A DNA stretch of 64,000 nucleotides, taken from contig NZ_JAUCBR010000004.1 in the NCBI RefSeq assembly GCF_034676725.1, positions 1,813,501 through 1,877,500 on the forward strand, in the 5' to 3' direction. Each line of letters starts with the position of its first letter. The stretch's first letter is position 1. The DNA is from Denitromonas sp. (lineage in GTDB: Bacteria; Pseudomonadota; Gammaproteobacteria; Burkholderiales; Rhodocyclaceae). The notes below the pieces were generated by a model that saw only the letters and a list, made by a program, of their open reading frames with translations, ran no database searches and was not told the DNA's origin. Below are positions 40,183 to 48,414 of the stretch, in pieces. A program made the position numbers and the translations under genes.

Positions 40183-40872
40183 TCAGGCGCGCCAGCGGTA
40201 GCCGGCACCATAGACGCTCTCGATCTGGTCGAAGCCGGGGTCTACCGCCGTAAACTTCTTGCGGATGCGCTTGATGTGCGAGGTGATGGTGCCGTCGTCC
40301 ACCACCAGGTGGGCGTCGGCCATGAGCTGATCGCGGTTCTTCACATGCCCCGGGTGCCGCGCCAGGGTGTGCACCATCCAGAATTCGGTCAGCGTCAGCG
40401 CCACCGGGGTGCCCTGCCAGGTGGCGCTCAGGCGGCTGATGTCCAGCTGCAGCGGGCCGCGCGCCAGGTGTTCTTCGGGCGGCTTGGCCTCGGCCAGCAC
40501 ATCGACCCGCCGGAACAGCGCCGCCACGCGGGCCAGCAGGTGCGGCAGGCTGATGTCCTTGGTCAGGTAATCATCCGCGCCCAGGCGCAGGCCCGAGACC
40601 ACGTCGAAGTCGCTGTCGCGGGCGGTCAGGAAGATGATCGGCAGGCGCTGCGACAGGGCGCGCAGCTCGGCGCACAGCGTGAAGCCGCCCTCCGGCTCGT
40701 TGCCCAGGCCGATGTCGATGATCGCCAGCTCCGGCAGGCGCTCGCGAAATGCCGCCAGCGCGCTGGGCCGGTCGGCGTAGGCCGATACCGCGTAGCCCTG
40801 GCGCGCGAAGGCGTCCGAGTAGTTTTCGCGGATGGCGGCTTCGTCTTCGACAATGGCGATTCGGCGTCCCAT
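40183..40872 (-). CDS. Proteobacterial dedicated sortase system response regulator (OmpR type)
   Basis: A 229-residue regulator. The receiver domain carries acidic residues in IAIVEDEAAI, phospho-acceptor Asp53 (LAIIDIGLG) and the lysine in DDYLTKDISLP. A C-terminal winged helix of OmpR type follows (LTLTEFWMVHTLARHPGHVK, SHIKRIRKKF, VYGAGYRWRA). The partner kinase is probably the one at 37212-38909. It is divergent from the sortase target gene across 152 bases, so it likely controls that promoter. Confidence 0.88.
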   Translation of the reverse strand: MGRRIAIVEDEAAIRENYSDAFARQGYAVSAYADRPSALAAFRERLPELAIIDIGLGNEPEGGFTLCAELRALSQRLPIIFLTARDSDFDVVSGLRLGADDYLTKDISLPHLLARVAALFRRVDVLAEAKPPEEHLARGPLQLDISRLSATWQGTPVALTLTEFWMVHTLARHPGHVKNRDQLMADAHLVVDDGTITSHIKRIRKKFTAVDPGFDQIESVYGAGYRWRA

Positions 40873-41024
40873 GGGGCGCTACTCTAGCACCGCCGGGCGC
40901 ACGGCGGCGCCTGCCATCTTTTTGCCACATTTGATCTGCGCTTTGCCCGATTCGGTGCCCGAAGGGGCCGGTTTTCCCCGTTTCAATGGTCGTGTCGAAA
41001 AACGCCATTTGAATGGAGATCGCC

Positions 41025-43163
41025 ATGACCCCCGCACCGCTTGCCTTTTGGGATCGCGCCCGAGAAGTCGCCGAACTGCTCGCCCGCCTGCTGTTGATGT
41101 TTGTGACCGGCCTCGGTGTGAGCCTGGCGCTCGGTGCGCTGGTGCTGATGCTGGCCGGGCCGGCGCAGGCTGCGACCGCAGACGACGGCGCGGTGCAGCA
41201 AGGCACCTTGCTGTTTCGTGGCGCCGACGGGGGCGATCCGGTGGCCGCGCCCCTGCTGCATACCGACGTTACGCTGCGGGTGAGCGGGCCGATCGTGCGC
41301 GCCCGGGTGGTGCAGCGTTTCCGCAACCCCGCGCATGACTGGCGCGAGGGCAGCTATGTGTTTCCGCTGCCCGAGAACGCGGCGGTCGATCGCATGCGCA
41401 TCCAGGTCGCGGACCGGGTGATCGAGGGCGAAATCCAGGAGCGCGCCCAGGCCCAAGCGACCTATGAAAAGGCCAAGGCCGAGGGCAAGGCGACCGCGCT
41501 GGTGTCGCAGGCGCGGCCGAACATCTTCACCACCCGGGTCGCCAACATCGGCCCGCGCGACGAGATCCGCGTCGAGATCGAATACCAGCACACGCTCGAC
41601 TACGCGGTGGCCGAGGGCGTGGGCCGCTACAGCCTGCGCTTCCCGATGGTGGTGGCGCCGCGCTACATCCCCGGGCAGGTGATTGCCGACGAGGAGAGCG
41701 GGGCAGTGCTGGGTACCGATGCGGTCCCCGATGCGGCGGCCATCCTGCCGCCGATGATGCTGCCCGACGAGGCCGGCCCGATCGTCAATCCGGTGAGCCT
41801 GAATGTGTATCTCGACGCCGGCGTGCCCATCGCCTCGGTCGACAGCCCCTTCCATCGTGTGCGTGTTCGACACCCTCAAGCCCTCGGTGCGGCGCATCCG
41901 CCTGAGCGAGGGGCGCACGCCGGCCAATCGCGACTTCGTGCTCAACTGGACGTTGGCCGCCGGCACCGCGCCGCACGCCACGCTGTTCGTCGAGCCGGGC
42001 AAGGACCGCGACCACGCGTTGCTGGTGCTGGTGCCGCCGGCGCCCAGTGCGGCCGGCAAGCGCCTGCCGCGTGAGGTGGTGTTCATCGTCGACACCTCCG
42101 GCTCGATGGAGGGTGCCTCGATCGTCCAGGCCCGCGAGGCGCTGGCCATGGCGCTGACCCGGCTCGATGCCGAAGACCGCTTCAACGTCATCGAATTCAA
42201 CTCGACGGCGGCGGCGCTGTACACCGCGGCCCAGCCGGCCAGCCGGGCCAATGTCGACCATGCCGTGCGCTGGGTGCAGCGCCTGCATGCCCGCGGCGGC
42301 ACCGAGATGGCCGGCGCGCTGGATCTGGCGCTCGATGGCGGCCGTGATGCGGCGCGTGTGCGCCAGATCGTGTTCCTGACCGACGGCGCGGTCGGCAACG
42401 AGGCCCAGCTGTTCGGCATGATCGCGCAGCGCCTGGGCGACTCGCGGCTGTTTACCGTCGGCATCGGCTCGGCGCCGAACAGCCACTTCATGCGCAAGGC
42501 GGCCCAGGCCGGGCGGGGCAGCTTCACCTACATCGGCAAGGTCGAGGAGGTGCGTGCGCGCATGTCCGAGCTGTTTGCCCGGCTGGAGTCGCCGGTGGTC
42601 AAGGGTTCACCGTCACCTGGCCGAGTGGCGCGCGCGCCGACAGCACCCCCGACCCGCTGCCCGACCTGTATCTGGGCGAGCCCGTGGTGGTGGCCGCGGC
42701 CATCGATCGTACCCGCGGGGGCGAGGTGCGCCTGAGCGGCGATTCCGGCGACATCCGCTGGACCAGCTCGCTCGCCCTCGATGCGGCCAACCCCGGCGAG
42801 GGCATCGGCGTGCTGTGGGCGCGACGCAAGATCGACCACTGGATGGACACCCTGGCCGACGGCGTCGACGAGGCCGCGGTGCGCGAGAAGGTGCTGGCGC
42901 TGGCGCTTGAGTTCCGGCTGGTGAGCCAGTTCACCAGCTTTGTCGCGGTCGACAAGACACCCGCCCGGTCGGCCGACGCCCGCCTCAAGTCCGGCGCGGT
43001 GCCGGGGCTGTTGCCGGCCGGCTGGTCGCCCTCAGGCGTGTATGGCGAGTTGCCGCAAGGCGCCACCGACACCCGCTGGCACCTGCTGCTCGGCGCCCTG
43101 GCGCTGGCCGCGTTCTTCCTCACCCGTACGCCGCGCGTACGCCAACTGACCATGAAGGGGTAA
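41025..43163 (+). CDS. Sortase target protein with VIT and VWA domains (two apparent frameshifts)
   Basis: A surface protein of about 712 residues, read across two apparent frameshifts. After an N-terminal membrane/signal segment comes a VIT domain (HTDVTLRVSGPIVRARVVQR through FTTRVANIGPRDEIRVEIEY), then a VWA domain with the metal site VVFIVDTSGSMEG near residue 355. The C-terminus has a sorting signal LPQGATDTR, a hydrophobic helix and a basic end (RTPRVRQ). The frame shifts +1 at GTTCGAC (41865-41871) and back by -1 near 42601-42610, so the outer segments share one frame. GGAG before 41025 supports that ATG over one 12 bases upstream. It is followed 3 bases later by the sortase. Confidence 0.88.
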
Positions 43164-43166
43164 GCC

Positions 43167-43862
43167 ATGGGAACCGTTTGCCACAACTGTCATCACAGCG
43201 AATTTCTTGGCGTCGAATGCGCCTGGCCGGCGCCGAGCTGTATCGAGCGCGCCAGCACCCGCCGCCAGCGGCTGATGTCCTGGGGAATCAAGGCCGTCGC
43301 GATCATCAGCCTGCTCCTCGCGGTGCTGCAATTTGGCCAGGCCGGTTACATCCAGGCCAAGGCCTGGCTGGCACAGGCGCTGATCAGCCAGGCCTGGCAG
43401 AAGACGCTGGCCGGCCAGACGCAGGTCAAACCCTGGCCGTGGGCCGACACCTGGCCGGTCGCCCGCCTGCGCGTGCCCGCCCGTGGGGTCGAGCTGTATG
43501 TGCTGGCCGGCAGCCAGGGCCGCACGCTGGCCTTCGGGCCGGGGCATGTGTTCGGTACCGCCGACCCCGGCGAGGCCGGCAACAGCGTGATCGGCGGGCA
43601 CCGCGACACCCACTTCGCCTTCCTGCAGTGGCTGCAGGCCGGGGATGCGGTGGCGGTGGAGATGCCGTCGGGCGAGGTGGCCACCTACCAGGTGACCGAA
43701 CAGCGGGTGGTCGACAAGGACGACACCGGCGTGATGGCACCGGTGCCCGACGCGCCGCGGCTGACGCTGGTGACCTGCTATCCCTTCGACGCGCTGCGCG
43801 CCGGTGGCCCGCTGCGCTATGTGGTCACCGCCGAGCCGGTTGTGCCGGGCACGGCGATGTAG
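43167..43862 (+). CDS. Class GN sortase
   Basis: A 231-residue membrane transpeptidase of the proteobacterial dedicated sortase type. The catalytic residues are His145 (VIGGHRDTHF), Cys204 (LVTCYPFDAL) and probably Arg211. One transmembrane helix lies at about 40-57. It should cleave the target encoded immediately upstream and attach it to the envelope. The start ATG at 43167 has a good AGGGG ribosome site, which includes an unusual cysteine-rich N-terminus (CHNCHH...C...C, Cys5, 8, 18, 25) before the membrane helix. Confidence 0.93.
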   Translation: MGTVCHNCHHSEFLGVECAWPAPSCIERASTRRQRLMSWGIKAVAIISLLLAVLQFGQAGYIQAKAWLAQALISQAWQKTLAGQTQVKPWPWADTWPVARLRVPARGVELYVLAGSQGRTLAFGPGHVFGTADPGEAGNSVIGGHRDTHFAFLQWLQAGDAVAVEMPSGEVATYQVTEQRVVDKDDTGVMAPVPDAPRLTLVTCYPFDALRAGGPLRYVVTAEPVVPGTAM

Positions 43863-43887
43863 GTCGCTGCGGCGATACCAGAACGAC

Positions 43888-43910
43888 AAAGGCGCCCGCG
43901 GGGCGCCTTT
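43888..43910. terminator. Bidirectional terminator between the sortase gene and the convergent gene
   Basis: The stem AAAGGCGCC/GGCGCCTTT with a 5-base loop has short A and T runs on both sides. It lies 26 bases after the sortase stop and 29 bases past the stop of the opposing gene. Confidence 0.7.
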
Positions 43911-43938
43911 GCTCGTTGGTGCCGCGGGCGTGCCTGAA

Positions 43939-44376
43939 TCAGGCGCCCAGTTCGTAGCGCAGCAGGCCGCGCTTGCCGGCGCCGAGCTTGAGGGCGTGCT
44001 CTTCCATCGAGGTGCCCGAGCACAGCTGCAGGGTGTATTCACCGGCGGGCAGCGGGCCGAGGGTGATGTTGCCGTGTGCGCGTGCCAGCAGAATGCGCCG
44101 GCCGGCGGCGTCGAGCACCTTCACCTGGATCGCCTTCTCGGCCGCTTCGGTGCCGGCCGTGGCTGCCGGGCGCAGCTTGAGCGGGAACAGCTCGGGGTGC
44201 GCGTCGTCCGCGTCATTCTGGCGGGTGCTGCGCTTGGCGGCGGCGCTGCTGACCGAGGGCTTCTCGGTCATGGCCGGGGCAGGCGATGAGGCGGCGGTGG
44301 CCGCGGTGGGCACGGCCAGCGCCATGGCGGCGGTGCCGATGATCTTGCGGACGTTGCTTTCCGATCTACGGGTCAT
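43939..44376 (-). CDS. Exported protein of unknown function
   Basis: A 145-residue protein with a signal peptide (about 1-28, ending TAATA), an Ala/Ser-rich stretch and a C-terminal beta-rich domain (IQVKVLDAAGRRILLARAHG, LGPLPAGEYTLQLC). The latter resembles small carboxypeptidase-regulatory or Ig-like modules that bind or decorate surface proteins (weak inference). It is convergent with the sortase gene and may belong to the same locus. Confidence 0.6.
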   Translation of the reverse strand: MTRRSESNVRKIIGTAAMALAVPTAATAASSPAPAMTEKPSVSSAAAKRSTRQNDADDAHPELFPLKLRPAATAGTEAAEKAIQVKVLDAAGRRILLARAHGNITLGPLPAGEYTLQLCSGTSMEEHALKLGAGKRGLLRYELGA

Positions 44377-44556
44377 GCTGTGCTCCAGGTCGCCGCTGGC
44401 TCTAGGTGGCCGGCGGGCGTGTCAGGGGTCGGTCGAGGCTACTTTGGGGCGGAGGCAAAAACTTCAAGCCCCGTTCGTCAGCACTATGGAACGCCAATGT
44501 GACCGGCATGATTCCGCCGAGTTCGCGATCGTTACAAATGTAAAGACAAAAGCACA

Positions 44557-44591
44557 AAAGGCCGCCGGCACCTGCAGTGTCGACGGCCTTT
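44557..44591 (-). terminator. Terminator of the gab transport/catabolism operon
   Basis: The stem AAAGGCCG/CGGCCTTT with a 19-base loop is followed by a T-rich stretch (CTTTTGTGCTTTTGTC) on the minus strand. It lies 21 bases after the gabT stop. Confidence 0.65.
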
Positions 44592-44611
44592 GCGTGCGGG
44601 TCCGAGCGGGG

Positions 44612-45913
44612 TCAGGCGACGGCAGCGATCGCCGCAGCGAGGATGTCCAGGCCTTCGTCGAGTGTGGTCTGCTCGATGGTCAGTGGCACCATCAGGCGCA
44701 GCACGTTGCCGTAGCTGCCGCAGGCGAGCAGCAGCAGGCCGCGGCGGAAGGCTTCGGCGATGACCGCGCGGGTCAGCTCGGCCGACGGTTTGGCCGGATC
44801 GCCGCCCTCGAAGAACTCCACTGCCACCATGGCGCCGAGGCCGCGCACGTCGCCGATGACGGCATGCTGCTTGGCGACGTCGCGCAGGCGCGCCTGCATG
44901 TGCGCGCCAATCTCGGCGGCGCGCGCGCACAGCCCTTCGGCCTCGACCACGTCGAGCACCGCGTTGGCGGCGGCGCAGGCGGTCGGGTGGCCGGCGTAGG
45001 TGCTGCCCAGGCCGCCCGGGGCGAGCGCGTCCATCACCTCGGCGCGGCCGACCACCGCAGCGATCGGGAAGCCGCCGCCCAGGCCCTTGGCCAGGGTGGT
45101 GATGTCGCCGGCCACGCCGGCGTGCTCCATGGCGAACAGTTTGCCGGTGCGGGCGATGCCGGTCTGGATCTCGTCGGCGATGAGCAGGATGCCGTGGGCG
45201 TCGGCCAGCGCGCGCAGGCGCTGCAGGAACTCGGGCGGCGCCGGGTAGTAGCCGCCTTCGCCCTGCACCGGCTCGACGATGAAGGCGGCCACGCGGTGCG
45301 CCTCGATGTCGCACTTGAAGAGCTGCTCGATGGCCTTGAAGCTGTCGTCGATGCTGACGCCGTGTAGCGCGCAGGGGTAGGGCACATGGTAGATCTCGGC
45401 CGGGAAGGGGCCGACACCGGCCTTGTAGGGGGCGATCTTGCCGGTCAGGCCGAGGGTCAACAGGGTGCGGCCGTGGAAGGCGCCCTGGAAGGCAATTACG
45501 CCGGGGCGGCCGGTGGCGGCGCGGGCGATCTTGATGGCGTTTTCCACGGCTTCGGCGCCGGTGCTCATGAGCAGCGTCTTCTTGGCGAAGTCGCCGGGGG
45601 CTGCCGCGTTGAGTCGCTCGGCCAGGCGCAGGTAGCCGTCATAGGCGACGACCTGGAAGCAGGTGTGGTTGTACTGGTGCAGTTGCGTCTCGACGGCCTG
45701 CACCACGGCCGGGTGGCTGTGGCCGGTGTTGACCACTGCGATGCCGGCGACGAAGTCGATGTAGCGGCGGCCTTCGACGTCCCAGATTTCGGCGTTCTTG
45801 GCGCCACTGGCGAACAGGCCGTGGGCCTGGCCGACGCCGCGCGGCAGGGCGTTCTGGCGGCGGGCGAGCAGCTCGGCGTTGTTCAGGCCGGGGAGCTGGG
45901 TGTTTGCGTTCAT
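44612..45913 (-). CDS. gabT: 4-aminobutyrate--2-oxoglutarate transaminase
   Basis: A 433-residue PLP enzyme that converts GABA to succinic semialdehyde. Class III aminotransferase motifs are VNTGHSHPAVVQAVETQLHQ, LLMSTGAEAVENAIKIAR, AFQGAFHGRTLLTLGLTGK, EPVQGEGGYYPAP, LIADEIQTGIARTGK and the PLP lysine in TTLAKGLGGGFPI. The start is the ATG at 45913. It is the last gene of an operon with gabD and a polyamine-type ABC transporter. Confidence 0.95.
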   Translation of the reverse strand: MNANTQLPGLNNAELLARRQNALPRGVGQAHGLFASGAKNAEIWDVEGRRYIDFVAGIAVVNTGHSHPAVVQAVETQLHQYNHTCFQVVAYDGYLRLAERLNAAAPGDFAKKTLLMSTGAEAVENAIKIARAATGRPGVIAFQGAFHGRTLLTLGLTGKIAPYKAGVGPFPAEIYHVPYPCALHGVSIDDSFKAIEQLFKCDIEAHRVAAFIVEPVQGEGGYYPAPPEFLQRLRALADAHGILLIADEIQTGIARTGKLFAMEHAGVAGDITTLAKGLGGGFPIAAVVGRAEVMDALAPGGLGSTYAGHPTACAAANAVLDVVEAEGLCARAAEIGAHMQARLRDVAKQHAVIGDVRGLGAMVAVEFFEGGDPAKPSAELTRAVIAEAFRRGLLLLACGSYGNVLRLMVPLTIEQTTLDEGLDILAAAIAAVA

Positions 45914-45945
45914 GCGGTTCTCCGAGGTGTTGTTGTTGGCAGCGC

Positions 45946-47406
45946 TTACTGCACGCCGCCCATGCACAGGTATTTGATTTCGAGGTAGTCCTCGATGCCG
46001 TACTTGGAGCCTTCGCGGCCCAGGCCGGAGGACTTCATGCCGCCGAAAGGCGCCACTTCGGTGGAGATGATGCCGGTGTTGATGCCGACGATGCCGTACT
46101 CCAGCGCGCCCGACACACGCCACACGCGGTTCATGCCCTCGGCGTAGAAATAGGCGGCCAGACCGAACTCGGTGTCGTTGGCCATGGCGATGGCCTCGGC
46201 CTCGTCCTTGAAGCGGAACAGCGGCGCCACCGGGCCGAAGGTTTCCTCGCGGGCGACCGCCATGGCGGGGGTCACGTCGGCCAGGATGGTCGGCTCGAAG
46301 AAGGTCCGGCCCAGCGCGTGGCGCTTGCCGCCGGCGACGATGCGGGCGCCTTTGGCCACGGCGTCGTTGATGTGCTCCTCGACCTTCTCGACCGCGTTCA
46401 TGTCGATCAGCGGGCCCTGGCTGGTGCCGTCGTCGAGGCCGTTGCCGACCTTGAGCCCGGCCACCGCGGCGGTCAGCTTCTCGGCGAAGGCGTCGTACAC
46501 GCCGTCCTGCACCAGCAGGCGGTTGGCGCACACGCAGGTCTGGCCGGTGTTGCGGTACTTGGAGGCCATGGCGCCCTGCACGGCGGCGTCGAGGTCGGCG
46601 TCGTCGAAGACGATGAAGGGCGCGTTGCCGCCCAGTTCGAGCGACAGCTTCTTGATCGTCGGTGCGCACTGGGCGGCCAGCTTGATGCCGATCTCGGTCG
46701 AGCCGGTGAAGGTCAGCTTGCGTACCGTGGGGTTGGCGGTCAGTTCGCCGCCGATGGCGGTGGCCGAGCCGGTGACCACGCTAAACACGCCTTTGGGCAC
46801 GCCGGCACGCTCGGCCAGCACCGCCAGCGCGAGCGCCGAGAACGGGGTCTGGCTGGCGGGCTTGAGCACCATGGTGCAGCCGGCGGCCAGGGCCGGGCCG
46901 GCCTTGCGGGTGATCATCGCGGCCGGGAAGTTCCACGGCGTGATGGCGGCGCACACGCCGATCGGCTCTTTGGTGACGACGATGCGCTTGTCCGGCTGGT
47001 GGCCGGGGATCACGTCGCCGTAGATGCGCTTGCCCTCCTCGGCGAACCACTCGATGAAGGAGGCGGCATACAGCACCTCGCCGCGCGCTTCGGTCAGCGG
47101 TTTGCCCTGCTCGGCGGTCATCAGCACGGCCAGGTCGTCCTGGTTGGCGACGATCAGGTCGAACCAGCAGCGCAGCACTTTGGCACGGTCACCGGCGGTG
47201 CGGGCGCGCCAGGCCGGCCAGGCGGCGTCGGCAGCGGCGATGGCACGGCGGGTTTCGTCCGCGCCCATGCGCGGCACCTGGCCGAGCGTCTCGCCGGTGG
47301 CGGGGTTGGTCACGGGCAGGGTCTCGCCGGTATCGGCATCGACCCAGGCGCCGTCGATGTAGGCCTGCTGGCGCAGCAGGCCGGGGTCCTTGAGTGTCAG
47401 GCTCAT
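45946..47406 (-). CDS. gabD: NAD(P)-dependent succinate-semialdehyde dehydrogenase
   Basis: A 486-residue aldehyde dehydrogenase (E. coli GabD has 482). It shows ITPWNFPAAMITRKAGPALA, the cofactor loop FTGSTEIGIKLAAQ, the general base Glu in LELGGNAPFIVFDDAD and the nucleophile Cys in RNTGQTCVCANRLLVQDGVY. It oxidises succinic semialdehyde to succinate and so completes GABA use after GabT, whose gene lies 32 bases downstream. Confidence 0.95.
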   Translation of the reverse strand: MSLTLKDPGLLRQQAYIDGAWVDADTGETLPVTNPATGETLGQVPRMGADETRRAIAAADAAWPAWRARTAGDRAKVLRCWFDLIVANQDDLAVLMTAEQGKPLTEARGEVLYAASFIEWFAEEGKRIYGDVIPGHQPDKRIVVTKEPIGVCAAITPWNFPAAMITRKAGPALAAGCTMVLKPASQTPFSALALAVLAERAGVPKGVFSVVTGSATAIGGELTANPTVRKLTFTGSTEIGIKLAAQCAPTIKKLSLELGGNAPFIVFDDADLDAAVQGAMASKYRNTGQTCVCANRLLVQDGVYDAFAEKLTAAVAGLKVGNGLDDGTSQGPLIDMNAVEKVEEHINDAVAKGARIVAGGKRHALGRTFFEPTILADVTPAMAVAREETFGPVAPLFRFKDEAEAIAMANDTEFGLAAYFYAEGMNRVWRVSGALEYGIVGINTGIISTEVAPFGGMKSSGLGREGSKYGIEDYLEIKYLCMGGVQ

Positions 47407-47433
47407 GTCGGTTTCCGTTGTTGGGGGTGGGGG

Positions 47434-48258
47434 TCAGGTGCTGCGGGCGCCGCGAATGCGCTCGTTGCGCCGTCGCAGCCATTCAAGGGTGATCAGCATC
47501 AGGGTGGACAGCACGATCAGGATGGTGGCCACGGCGGCGATGGTGGGGCTGATGTTCTCGCGGATGCCGCTGAACATCTGGCGCGGCAGCGTGGCCTGCT
47601 GTGGGCTGGCCATGAACAGGGTGACCACCACCTCGTCGAAGGAGGTGGCGAAGGCGAACAGCCCGCCGGAGATCACGCCCGGCGCCACCAGCGGCAGGGT
47701 GACGCGGAAGAAGGCGGTCACCGGGTTGGCGCCGAGGCTGGCCGCGGCGCGCACCATGTTGAAGTCGAAGCCCTGCAGCGTGGCGGTGACGGTGGTGATG
47801 ACGAAGGGCACGCCGAGCACCGCATGGGCGAGGATCAGCCCGGTGTAGGTGCCGGTCAGCCCGAGCGGGGCGAAGAACAGGTACATCGCCACGCCGACGA
47901 TGACCAGCGGCACCACCATCGGCGAGATCAGCACCGCCATCAGCAGCGTCTTGCCGGGGAAGTCGCTGCGCACCAGGCCGATCGAGGCCAGGGTGCCCAG
48001 CGCCATGGCGATGATCGTGGCGGCCGGCGAGACGATCAGGCTGTTCTTGAGCGACTGCTGCCAGGCCGGCGAGGTCAGGAAATCCTCGTACCAGCGCAGC
48101 GAGAAGCCCGACATCGGGTACATCAGGAAGCTGTCGGCATTGAAGGACAGCGGGATGATGACCAGGATGGGCAGCACCAGGAAGGCCAGCACCAGGCCGA
48201 CCAGCACGCGCAGGCCGATGTGCCAGGCGCGTTCGATAGGGGAAGCGTAGGCGTTCAT
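47434..48258 (-). CDS. ABC transporter permease, spermidine/putrescine type (PotC-like)
   Basis: A 274-residue inner-membrane permease with six hydrophobic segments and the EAA coupling loop (RAAASLGANPVTAFFRVTLP). The N-terminus (IGLRVLVGLVLAFLVLPILV) and SFSLRWYEDF-like motif (GFSLRWYEDFL) are typical of PotC. A GAGGAG ribosome site just before the ATG lies directly against the end of the 145-base repeat that separates this gene from the other permease. Confidence 0.92.
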   Translation of the reverse strand: MNAYASPIERAWHIGLRVLVGLVLAFLVLPILVIIPLSFNADSFLMYPMSGFSLRWYEDFLTSPAWQQSLKNSLIVSPAATIIAMALGTLASIGLVRSDFPGKTLLMAVLISPMVVPLVIVGVAMYLFFAPLGLTGTYTGLILAHAVLGVPFVITTVTATLQGFDFNMVRAAASLGANPVTAFFRVTLPLVAPGVISGGLFAFATSFDEVVVTLFMASPQQATLPRQMFSGIRENISPTIAAVATILIVLSTLMLITLEWLRRRNERIRGARST

Positions 48259-48269
48259 GACGACTCCTC

Positions 48270-48414
48270 AGAACTTGTGAATAAATCTACTGCGCGTGCC
48301 GATTGCTGCGTTGCTCACTCGCTCACTCCTCGCCTATCCAATCGATATGTCTCGTCGTTCGCTCGCTCGCGCCTTGCACTCGGCCCTGCTCGCTACGATT
48401 TCTTCACAAGTTCT
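48270..48414. repeat. 145-base intergenic element with terminal inverted repeats between permease genes
   Basis: The ends AGAACTTGTGAATAAATC and its inverted partner match at 17 of 18 positions. The interior has GCTCACTCGCTCACTC, GTTCGCTCGCTCGCG and a central CGATATG. The element starts at the last base of the upstream permease stop codon and ends at the ribosome site of the next permease. It looks like a small non-autonomous repeat inserted in the operon; I recall similar sequences in related genomes but cannot check copies. Confidence 0.7.

Noticed and set aside
41013..41024. Earlier ATG for the sortase target
   Set aside because: The GGAG ribosome site lies between this ATG and the one at 41025, so the later start fits better.
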